Translations under genes and position numbers: made by a program
Part shown: positions 45,501 to 53,521 of the stretch, in pieces
Layout of the letters: every line of letters begins with the position of its first letter
Position numbering within the stretch: position 1 is the stretch's first letter
DNA from: Porites lobata
Lineage: Eukaryota > Cnidaria > Anthozoa > Scleractinia > Poritidae
DNA: 64,000 nucleotides
Reading direction: 5' to 3'
Assembly: GCA_942486035.1 (NCBI GenBank)
Contig: CALNXK010000044.1
Coordinates: 1,817,501-1,881,500, forward strand
The notes under the pieces: model-generated
What the model was told of the DNA's origin: nothing
Seen by the model: only the letters and a program-made list of their open reading frames with translations
Databases searched by the model: none

Positions 45501-48500
45501 GATATTACATGATTTATTGCGGGCGACCAGAGGAGCCCACAATCCTAATCTCTAGACAGCTGTTACGCATACCCAGCACGTAGGTAGTCAGCATTCGTTT
45601 AGAGTTGCAGTAAGACTAATTGGAATTCATAGAATCTTCGATCACTCGTAATTCGATCAAGCGCATTTTGATCTTTTATCAAGTGAAACTTTATTCGCAA
45701 AGCACAGCGTTGAACCAAGAGCTTGACCTCGCCAAAACTCCCTGACCTTTGGTTATTACTGCGTTACAGATGTATATTTATAGCGGTGCCCTCGCGCGCG
45801 CAAAGACCGCGAAGCGAAGCACCACGGGTAAGAAATTTGGTTATCTATGCATCCAAGTAATTTTGGTTCTGCAAAAATGGTCCTTACGTACGTCCACCCC
45901 TTCATGTAAGCCGGGGTGAAATTTCGCATATCACGAACAGCGCGTTTTGGCGGTAAATCGCATGGCTGTACTTTTAGAAAGAAAAAAACAACAACAACAA
46001 CGAAGACGGGTATTTTCTTCGACTAAATTTTAATGTCGACACTTATGTGGATGGCAGGAAAGAGCTAGAGTGAGAGATAAAAACAATTAAAGGAGACCAA
46101 TTTCGTCAGAAGAAAAATATGAACTTTTTATAGCGGTGGTACGACTGACTGAGAAATACTAGCGGCCACCAAAGTGAAAAATGAGCGGCAGTGGAAAAAA
46201 AAAGAGCGAACAGGAACACATACGTCATTTCCTACATAAAAGGTGTAACTAGGAAGTTTCACGCCGTCGTCGTGTAAAACAACGACAAAGAAATGTGCAC
46301 AAGTGTGCTGCACGTGCAAAGTTGTTTGTTCAGTTGTTTTGCTAATTAGACCATTTTATTATTTTGCCGTTCTCCTTGCTGTCGCCGTTTAGCATTACAC
46401 GATTTTATTTTTTGTGTACGTAAGTATATTAACGAGAGCTTCGCTTCTAGCCCTGGCTAAATCTATATTTAATATATTTAACAGGAAGACAGCTGTTGTC
46501 CGGTTACCTTTGGTATGATAATTTTTCATGCAGAATGTTCACTAGACTTTCAAGCAAAACCACCCCATTGTTTGTCCCTTTGAGTCATTCCAACTGTTGT
46601 TTTCTTATTGTCTATGCACAGGTATTAATTGAAAAAGAATGGCTGGCATTTGGCCACAAGTTTACTGACAGGTAGGTTACTTTTATCTGTTTCATAGCTT
46701 GCGTAGCCGGCGGGATTGTTATGCGCAGGGTACTTCCTTGCATTTCCCCGACGACTTGAAATCTAAAGCCTAAGGATAAGGACATACGCACACGCAGAAT
46801 GGCATATTTGACTCAATTCTCCATACTAGCTCTCCTAAGCCCGATGATAAACAAGATGGCGGACGAAGCGTCCGCCATATTGCTTTTATAAGTCCGCATG
46901 AGGTCTGGGTCAAAGTGGCAGGATGATTGGTTCACGGCCTTGTGCTTATGCTTTTGCTTATGTCGACTCAGTTTTCACTAGTCAGTAGCATAACACCCCA
47001 TCCATGTCGTAGCTTTCCCCTCCACAAAGGCTGTTGCGATAATTCAATGTCAGGTCTTAACTATTGACTCAGTGTCAGTGTATAATAAGTCAGAACTAGC
47101 CGCAGTAGCCTGTGTTGCAGCCGGACTCAGTGTCCCTCGAGATCCATAGTGGATAGAGAACTCAATGGAGAGATTTAAGCCTGGTTCTCATATGCCTCCG
47201 AAGTACCCGCGACGCGGCCGTGGGTACTGCTTGCAATACTACTCCGACGTATAAGGAGGTCTTTACCGCCGGCATGCCTGCGAAGTCGAACTCGTGTCAA
47301 CTTCGCAGGCACACCGGCGGTAAAGACTGAAACCTGGTCTCTTATACCGCCGAAGTACCTGCGACGTAGCCGTCGGTACTGCCTGCGATACAACTCCGAC
47401 ATATGAGGAAATAAGGCCGCCGTCAACAAGAAACATCGCAGGTCTTTACCGCCGGCACGTCTGCGAAGTTGAACTTGAGTCAACTTCTCAGGCATGCGGG
47501 CGGTAAAGACTGACAAGGCCCTTGTTGCCGGCGACTTCTGTTGTCATATCGGAACAGTATCGCAGGCGGTACCGGCAGCTATGTCGTAGGTAGCTTCACC
47601 TCTCCCCTAAATCTCTCAAATATATCAGAGATTTAGTTAAACAGTCTGCGACGCAGGTATATAGCTACAGCTGGGCTCTGATAATGACATTTGCAAAAAT
47701 TTACCCATACTGTGGCCGACAGACTGAATTCATTGCGATTACCCGCCTCTGACCCTCGTGTATATCTGCTTTATTTGTCAGGTGTGGTTTTCTTCAATCG
47801 GATGGCAAGGATACGTCACCAGTGTTTCTTCAGTTCTTAGAAGGCGTATGGCAGTTACAGGAACAGTTTCCTTTTGCATTCCAGTTTAATGAGCGATTCC
47901 TTCTTGCAATTCATGATCACTTATATTCTTGTCAGGTATAACCATGTAATGGTGATTTTTTAATTATTTTTATTTATTTATTTCTTTTTTTTACCAGCTT
48001 TTCTGGACACAAGCCTGCCCAGACGGAATGGGCACGAACGGGACTCATAGGTCCCCTGCGAGGCGCCATCCCTACCCAATCCCACAAACCGTAAAGGTTG
48101 GCCACACCACCGGGGTCTACGTCCCCTACTCTTTTCGGAAAGTGGTGTAAACCATGATGTCCGTGGCACCCGTCCGTGTCTGAGGCACGTCGTTAGCACG
48201 ATGTGCCTTGTGATTCCTTGCCCTCGATTCCTATTTTTTTGCAATGTCTGCTTGATGTTTACAAAAACAAGTAAAAAACAACGCGGGCAAGAAAGAACGA
48301 CGGTTCGCTGTCATCTTGACGCCATTTTCAAGTTCAAAATGCTTGCTGATAGACGGTCAAAAAAGTATTTCTGGCTGATGATTAGCATATATGAAATACG
48401 CAAAAGTCACGCAAAAAGTTTTGCTCGAATTGAGTCTGCTTGGTGTGTGAAAAACTATTGTGGTGTCAAAACTACCCTGCAGTGCAGGGTTGTTTTGGAA

Positions 48501-51500
48501 CACTAGAATTCGCTGGGGTTGAAGTGCTACAGTCACGGAAGGCAGGGCACATTTCTTCGTTTCGCCTTATTGGTTAGTTTGAGATTGTGTTTTGGACTGG
48601 GTCGGGGTTGTACTGAAATGCACTATGGGGCTGTTTCGGTGGACTGATTTTGCCCACGTTTCCGGTGCAACTCCGTATAGTAGCCATTGAAAGAAGCATT
48701 AGTATCATCAGAACAATCCCATCGTGCAACTCGGCACAACACCGACCCATTCTCCCACGCAACTTCAAAATGGCCAATAAATAGATTGTACTTTTTGGTA
48801 CAAAATCAAGCGCAAAAATTCGCAGGAAATGTTGCTAGCTCGCCTACACTACAGTCAATACTAACATAAACCTCAAGTTGTACTTACGCTTCCGTGTCGC
48901 TTTCTGTTTCAGTTTGGGACTTTTCTGGGAAATTGTGAACGGGAACGCAAGGAACATGGGTAAGTGAATCGGTGAATGTACGAGATTGAAATAGTACACA
49001 AAAATGAAGGATCAGTAGGACCATGGATAACCAATGCGCATGCGTGCGATATAACTTAGTATCTTGAAAAACTTGAGTCGACCATTTCAAGATGTCGGAG
49101 TAGTTGTTTTTTTCATTTCATCTCTGTTCGTCTCTATGATTTGACATAAAACGCAGCTTTACTACATGACTCGTAAGTTTATTTCAAGAGTAGTGTAAAT
49201 TACTCAGAGAAGGATCGTCTTCTAACCTAAACACTTTAGCACCAGTTAATAAATTAAATGGGGTGACCGATACCGATATTTGTTACAGACTAGCGGAGAA
49301 GACATATTCATTATGGGGTTACATGTGGCAGAACATCAGTGACTACGCTAATCCGCTGTACAGAGGAGGCGCGGATGAGTTATTATGGCCCAGTACCTCA
49401 CCGCAAGTACTCAAGTAAGTGAGTCGAGGTTGATTTCCACTGACGCGTTTTTGGATACGCACGTTAACGCACGTAAATTTTAATCACGTAAATAAAATAA
49501 AGCCAAGATCAAAAGAGCTGAGCTTAAACGAGAGTTGAGCGAGGTTCAGCTTTTACGCTTATGAGCGACCTTTCATGCATTGCCTCTATTTTATTTGCAA
49601 ACGTAAATTTGACGCACGTAAAAATTACGCGACACTGGAAATCAACCTTAAGGGTAAAGGAGACAAAGGCGATAGTTTGACACCATCGAAAAATGGGTCA
49701 GGGTTATCTGGACAAACAGCCTGCGTGATCGTACAGGTTTTTTTAAAATCCCGGGTGGTGTTGAGGCCGGGGTATGAGGATTCGGCGTAGAAAACCTGCT
49801 ATTAAACCTGGCGGCTGTTTGGATATTATAACTTTGACTGACTGTTGTGGTTATCCCCAGAGTAGAAAGTGTGTTTTGAAGTTCCACTGCTTGGTCCTCT
49901 AAACCTTTCCCTTTAAAGACGCAAAACTAAACTGCGCGAGTTTATAATATTTGTATAATTATGTGTAAACTGTTTCATCGGCAGGTTCTGGCGTTCAATG
50001 TACAACCGATATGATAATGATCTTCATCCACGCGAGACAGTGTTGGATTCTCTCAGCAGCATCATAGATCATAACGACTCACTGCAAGATCACATTAAAT
50101 TTCTTTCTTCTGTAAGTATGTTCAGCCGGGCATCTAAGCCTTGAAAAAACAAACGCAACCTAACCTCCACGTGTGACCACCTAACGAAACTAGGGACCTT
50201 AAGCAACGATAACGACGACGGCAGCGAAAACGTCTCTAAAAAAATGAATTTGCGTTCTTTCAAACTTAATGGCGTCTATTTGGACTCGCTCAATATGTCA
50301 AATGTAGGCGACTTTTCCTGGAGTTGGATTCTTAAGGATTTTGTTCAAGTTCAAAAAGAGGAAGGAAAATTCGTCGTCGTACGTCCACGCCCTCCATAAA
50401 ACAGGCTGATTTAGCAACAGAACGCGAACGTCATTTGACGACGGGAAAGCGCGCGGAAACGACTAAACTCGACTTCCGGTGCCCAATTTGTCGCTCTGCC
50501 ATTGGTCAAAGCAGTTGTTTGATTTGTGCGCGCCGTCGTCAACTGACGTTCCCGTTCTGTTGCTGAATCAGCCTAACGTCAAATAGGAGGTTTCACTTCG
50601 CAGTCGTGCAATGGACGTCAAAGAAATGTGCTAAAATCGTGATGCACGGGCAGAGCCGTTGTTTTGATCATTAAATCTACTCTTATAAGAAGTTGTCTTC
50701 GTCGTCGTCGTAGTTGCTTAATCTCCCTACTACCAAAAATTTGCTTTCGAGTCAAAGTGTTGGAGTTGAACCTCTTGTTAGCTTGGGAGTACTACTGTCT
50801 TTCATCGCTCCCCGTCGTTGGGGACGTTTCGCGAGAGAGACTTCATCAGTGATGGAGAGGTATGAAATGCGGTTGTATTCGCAGGCTAACTTTGGTAAGC
50901 AGATATAGGGTACGTTCCTTTGATATGATCCGGATCAGGATCAGTGATCCGATATCATTTGGATCATGGTAGATCAAATGAACCGATGAATCCTTGTCCA
51001 GAGTGGATTCATCAGTTCATTTGATCTACCATGATCCGAGTGATCTCGGATCACTGATCCCAATCTGGATCATCCCAAAGGAACGCACCCATAGAGTGTT
51101 TTCACATGACGTCACGGCGGTCATATTGGTGTCCCAAAACAATGAAACGCCGGCCATGTTGGTGTCCAAACCAGTCCTGTGGGAGTTAAACATTCTTCTT
51201 ATGTAAACGACTCCTTTTGTTCAATAAATTTGCAAAGATGCTGGCCACGTGAGTGAAAACGCCCTATTAACAATTGTTGGCTTTTTTGTGGTGGTATTCG
51301 TTAGTCGACCTTTAAGTAAGAACTCTGCAGAAGTCAGAAAAGAAAAACCTTTTGGTGCACAAAGCTTGCTCAGGTTTACATACTCTACGCCGTAGTGTAG
51401 TCTTTTATCATAAATGTTACTTTTTCTGACACTGAACTCCTTTTTCTCTCTTTTTTTTTTTTTTTTTACATTGTAACTCATTTTTAAATAGGGTGGACTA

Positions 51501-53521
51501 GGTCGTAGGGTTCTCCTGTTCCCTGCAAGTCCTCCCCCCAATCTCTTCGTGTCTGATTATAATGACTTGTATGCTGTGAAAATGGATTTGAATTTGAATT
51601 TCAATTAAATTAAATTGAATTACTGATGGTTTTCAACATGCATTTTCATGGCCGAGCATGTGCTATTGATAAATTTGCCATTAGCTCATCTCCCATAATA
51701 CACCTTGTTTGCCCCCGCAAGAGATGGAGATGTGCAAATTGCGATTTCGAAGCTTGAAAGACCAATTGTCATGGTGAAAAATGGACTAATTGAACAGTTT
51801 TGCTTCAACAGCGCATTAAGATGATGAAAGCTCTCAACAATTCTTCACCAAAAGACTTTGACGGCGACAAGAATTCGTTAGAAATGAAATGTCTCAACTC
51901 GAATTGTGAATCATCGGTTGATTTGTCATGTGAGTCAACCTCGCTTGAGAATTCCGTGGATAAACTGGGACTAGAAACAGACTCGTTAGTTAACAGTCAT
52001 GAAAGTCTGTCATCGTCTTTGCCAAGCGTGTGCGCGAGCGAGGCAAGCAACTCAAGTCAGGATAGCGGGAAAGGAAGAATAGTTCCAACCGACTTACAGC
52101 TAATTTTAAAGCGACAAGGTTTGACTGTTGAAGACTTAATGCAGTCTGCACCGCCATTTGCTGTCAGCTGGAAATCTGCCAGGAATGTGTTTCAGTGCTT
52201 GACATGTGCGACTCCTATTGATTTTCTTAGTCGAAAGGTAAGATAGCGAGTTAAAGGCCTCACACTTTTAATTCTAGAAATTATGTTCAAATGTTCGGTT
52301 TCTACAAAACTTTTAATTTTACTTACCGCGCTTTTCAAAAACACGCGAATTCTGAAGTTCAAAACCCAACTGACATTTACGTTTTTCGCTGCCGTCAATC
52401 ATCTCAGCGGACCTCTTAGGAAACAGAAGTTTACTTCAACGGGCTCAAAAGGTCATGGTCTGTGATTTGTGATTGGTGGATTTCGAACGGTTTTGCGTGT
52501 TTCTTTGTTTCAAGGTTCGTTGCTTGTGATCGTAATTATGATTAACGGCAGCCGAAAACGCATTTATGAAGGCGACTTTTGAACTTCAGAGTTCTCGTGT
52601 TTTTGAAAAGCGCAGTAATAAAGTACTACAGTCGACTCTCTCTTAGACACCTCGATAAAACGGACACTTGTCTTGTCTGTAACCAGAAGGTCATAGGTTT
52701 GACTCCTGTTGGGAGAACCCGGATTTTGTCCGAGTTGCCTCAATTGGCTGTTTCACCGACAGAAAAAAAAGCATCATTATCACTTATTGACCAGGCCCGG
52801 CTTGCTCAAACGTTGGATAGCGCCATCCACCGGAAAAATCACTATCCAGCGGATAAGTATTAGGGAAACCAATTGCGCCATTCATTGGATCAGGGGCACC
52901 CAACGTCCATTTTCGGAAAATATCTGTTCGGAAGACGATTTGAGATCTAGAATTTTCGGAACATTTGTTGTTAAATTTCTTGCTTGCCTGCCTCTCCTAG
53001 GATTTTAGAACATCTAAAAAATGGAATAATTGCCCATTTTAAACGGATTTTTACCTTAAAAAGGTCACCTAGAATTTTCGGGAGCCTTTCTGGCTGAAAA
53101 TTTCGAGACGATAAGTTCTGATCCCTATAATTTTCGGATCTCTAGACTTTCAGCTAGGAAATCCGAACAGATGAGAAATTTTCTAGGGGATAAAAATATG
53201 CCTATATCTCCCGTTTAAATACTCAATTACGTTTGACAATGCTATGTTTAAGTGGTTTTGAACTATGTTCTTGTTGGATAGCGTTATTCACCTTTTGAAC
53301 AACTGGGGCCAGCTGTAAAATCACGGTCTTACTTATAGTGCACTGAAAGGTGCTAACTTTTTCTGTTCTTTTCTATCTTTCAACAGTATCATTGCTGGAA
53401 CTGTGGAGAAGTGTTTTGTAAACGATGTATTGATAAACAGTGCTCACTTCCGGGACATTATTCAGATAACCGGGTTCCGGTTTGTAAGCAGTGTTACAAA
53501 ATTCTAAAGAAATTTAAATGA
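30578..53521 (+). CDS. Myotubularin-related phosphatase, MTMR6/7/8 group, with C-terminal FYVE-like finger (16 exons, 720 aa)
   Basis: Dephosphorylates PI(3)P and PI(3,5)P2 on endosomal membranes, by family. Coding exons: 30578-30601, 35641-35757, 35967-36129, 37815-37972, 39274-39402, 40998-41132, 42418-42550, 44106-44218, 45035-45160, 46622-46671, 47782-47935, 48913-48959, 49289-49414, 49985-50111, 51812-52237, 53387-53521. Phases all join, for 2163 nt ending in TGA. Residues 1-102 are the PH-GRAM domain (VGTLYLTATHLIF). Residues about 120-500 are the phosphatase, with CSDGWDR at 337-343 keeping the catalytic Cys and Arg, so the enzyme should be active. Residues about 505-545 could form a coiled coil. 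Residues 654-720 are FYVE-like with eight Cys (663, 666, 679, 682, 687, 690, 709, 712), but the family motifs are altered: WKSA for WxxD and RKYHCW for RRHHCR. The N-terminus MDLIKTPK resembles that of human MTMR6. Intron 1 contains hammerhead repeats. Confidence 0.93.
31341..32219. repeat. Degenerate short-motif repeat array (tcggtcga / gttgatag)
   Basis: Two blocks, about 31360-31530 and 31872-32219, are built from variants of 'ggtcgatac', 'ggccaatac', 'cgacatatcgg' and 'gttgatagt' at irregular 15-25 bp spacing. The array is split by the MITE at 31532-31871 and meets the hammerhead repeat at 32220. Non-coding. Confidence 0.6.
31532..31871. repeat. MITE with about 73 bp imperfect inverted repeats (340 bp)
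   Basis: Starts 'gagcaagctctctggggcac' and ends 'gtgccccggagagcttgctc'. Both arms also carry 'aaggaaggagagcttgca' and 'catctctg'. It sits inside the degenerate repeat array and so came after it. No coding capacity. Confidence 0.8.
32913..32983 (+). ncRNA. Type I hammerhead ribozyme, unit A
   Basis: All core parts are in order. Outer stem I GCCA (32913-16) pairs with TGGC (32980-83), and inner stem I GGCAA (32921-25) with TTGCC (32962-66). Core CTGATGA is at 32926-32. Stem II GGTTC/GAACC (32933-37/32945-49) has a 7-nt loop. Core GAA is at 32950-52. Stem III ACC/GGT has a 2-nt loop (32953-60) and the cleavage triplet is GTC, with cleavage predicted after C32961. Stem III plus loop reads ACCATGGT, a perfect palindrome. 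Two copies could therefore pair as a dimer, as described for other hammerheads with minimal stem III. Folding inferred by eye. Confidence 0.88.
34050..34120 (+). ncRNA. Type I hammerhead ribozyme, unit B
   Basis: Same sequence as the unit A ribozyme. Stem I inner arms are 34058-62/34099-103, CTGATGA is at 34063-69, stem II at 34070-74/34082-86, GAA at 34087-89, palindromic stem III at 34090-97, and the predicted cut is after C34098. Both copies having every core base unchanged suggests selection or very recent copying. Confidence 0.88.
36229..36558. repeat. MITE, 'ggccccagttgttc' family, with nested palindrome
   Basis: Ends 'ggccccagttgttctaaaag' and 'cttttgaacaactggggcc' are inverted. Subterminal 'ggatagcg' and 'tatccactgga' motifs occur on both sides. 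Relatives lie at 52791-53313 and about 2930-3170. The centre holds a separate long palindrome (36343-36469), probably a second insertion. Located in MTMR intron 3. Confidence 0.75.
36343..36469. repeat. 52 bp perfect inverted repeat with 23 nt loop
   Basis: Arms 36343-36394 and 36418-36469 are exact reverse complements (the left arm begins 'aaataaagggagatgtaaag' and ends 'aaaaaatctg'). Some further imperfect pairing extends outward. Such identity between arms points to recent insertion or gene conversion. Confidence 0.85.
36559..37814. other. MTMR intron 3, remainder
   Basis: AT-rich intron sequence up to the exon at 37815. Segments such as 'gggcttat' (36600, 37240, 37300) look like decayed repeat ends. 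No other gene or RNA recognised. Confidence 0.35.
38504..38742. repeat. Repeat with 'gtgcaaagaaa' inverted ends
   Basis: The left edge 'cacggtgcaaagaaaatca' and right edge 'actttctttgcacgctga' are inverted. Inside are alternating 'ggcaagct' / 'cttgcccg' and 'actagccc' motifs. Probably a decayed MITE, in MTMR intron 4. Confidence 0.5.
40538..40950. repeat. TA-flanked MITE, tacagtcgaacct family (413 bp)
   Basis: Starts 'tacagtcgaacctccacctc' and ends 'ggaaggttggactgta', inverted, with TA outermost. Internal 'cctcttgtaagc' motifs are repeated four or five times. Directly left (40440-40510) is the right-hand end of a relative ('agtcgactgtatta'), so two members sit side by side between MTMR exons 5 and 6. 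Confidence 0.65.
42674..43051. repeat. MITE with 'tagagagctttagatt' ends (378 bp)
   Basis: The left end 'tagagagctttagattcaag' and right end 'gaatctaaagctctcta' are inverted, next to 'gacgaggatgac' / 'gttctcgttctcgt'. Inserted in MTMR intron 7, 123 bp after its donor site. Confidence 0.7.
44703..44873. repeat. MITE, 'ccctgggtaccagaggttt' family
   Basis: The outer ends 'ccctgggtaccagaggtttt' and 'aaagcctctggcacccaggg' are inverted. The GC-rich middle contains 'gtcggccgcaggccgac', itself palindromic. I recall similar elements in other coral genomes. Located between MTMR exons 8 and 9. Confidence 0.7.
45035..45160 (+). CDS. MTMR exon 9, catalytic P-loop exon
   Basis: Encodes residues 325-366 of the phosphatase, including VVVHCSDGWDRTAQTCSL. 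The CX5R signature is complete: Cys337 is the nucleophile and Arg343 binds phosphate, with the Asp-Gly-Trp-Asp core typical of catalytically active myotubularins. The acceptor is 'atcaag', the donor CAG|gtacg. Phase 0 at both ends, so it is skippable without a frameshift, but skipping would remove activity. Confidence 0.93.
45212..45378. repeat. MITE, 'ttccccataatacact' family (167 bp)
   Basis: Begins 'tattttcaaattccccataa' and ends 'ttatggggaattcgaaaata', inverted over about 50 bp. The second block is 'ccccccaaattttgcataa' / 'cagaatttggggggca'. Relatives lie at 10240-10378, 55342-55640 and, as a single end, near 51687-51720. Confidence 0.8.
45765..46490. repeat. Composite dispersed repeat
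   Basis: Contains 'gcggtgccctcgcgcgcgca', 'cgaagcgaagcaccacggg' and, at the right, 'acgagagcttcgcttctag'. The ends look like the edges of a coral-type interspersed repeat, but full inverted ends are not clear. No coding frame. Confidence 0.4.
47176..47600. repeat. GC-rich element made of two repeated hairpins
   Basis: Two hairpins lie in tandem. One, about 47252-47320, has arms 'gtctttaccgccggcatgcc' and 'accggcggtaaagac'. The other, about 47442-47513, has arms 'gtctttaccgccggcacgtc' and 'gcgggcggtaaagac'. The text around each ('ccgaagtacc.gcgacg.') is also repeated near 47195 and 47350, so the unit is duplicated with about 180 bp period. GC content is far above the flanks. In MTMR intron 10. 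Confidence 0.65.
47985..48235. repeat. GC-richer interspersed repeat fragment
   Basis: Runs from 'ttttctggacacaagcctgc' to 'gtgattccttgccctcgatt', with composition unlike the AT-rich surroundings. It looks like a SINE- or LINE-derived segment, but no A/B box or protein frame supports a firm class. Confidence 0.35.
50192..50728. repeat. MITE (outer element of a nested pair)
   Basis: The left edge 'agggaccttaagcaacgata' and right edge 'gtagttgcttaatctccct' are inverted, next to 'acgacgacgg' / 'cgtcgtcgtcg'. It is interrupted by another MITE at 50403-50574. Located in MTMR intron 14. Confidence 0.7.
50403..50574. repeat. Nested MITE with 'aggctgatttagcaacag' ends (172 bp)
   Basis: Starts 'aggctgatttagcaacagaa' and ends 'ttctgttgctgaatcagcct'. 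The inverted arms continue with 'gaacgtca' / 'tgacgttc'. It lies wholly inside 50192-50728 and is therefore the younger insertion. Confidence 0.8.
50908..51090. repeat. Palindromic MITE rich in 'gatcc' (183 bp)
   Basis: Starts 'gggtacgttcctttgatatg' and ends 'cccaaaggaacgcaccc'. The inner arms 'catggtagatcaaatgaacc' and 'gttcatttgatctaccatg' are exact partners. ATA flanks both sides, a possible target-site duplication. Confidence 0.8.
51812..53521 (+). CDS. MTMR exons 15-16: linker and FYVE-like zinc finger
   Basis: Exon 15 (51812-52237, residues 535-676) has a Ser/Glu-rich, probably disordered linker, then a helix-like LQLILKRQGLTVEDLM and the first Cys pair. Exon 16 (53387-53521, residues 677-720) carries the other six Cys and the TGA. 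Cys spacing is CX2C-X12-CX2C-X4-CX2C-X18-CX2C, a typical FYVE pattern. The PI(3)P-contacting basic motif is reduced (RKYHCW). The 1.15 kb intron between them holds two MITEs (52324-52617 and 52791-53313). Confidence 0.88.
52324..52617. repeat. MITE, 'gcgcttttc' family, copy 2
   Basis: Starts 'taccgcgcttttcaaaaaca' and ends 'gtttttgaaaagcgcagta', with long inverted arms ('gaattctgaagttcaaaa' / 'ttttgaacttcagagttc'). It is a fuller member of the family also seen at 6307-6539. Confidence 0.8.
52791..53313. repeat. MITE, 'ggatagcg' family, enlarged by insertion
   Basis: The left part has 'ttggatagcgccatccaccg' and 'ggaaaccaattgcgcc'. The right edge has 'ggatagcgttattcacctt' and 'gaacaactggggcc', the terminal repeat also found at 36558. 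About 270 bp in between (52905-53180), rich in 'attttcgga', looks like a separate repeat. Confidence 0.6.
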
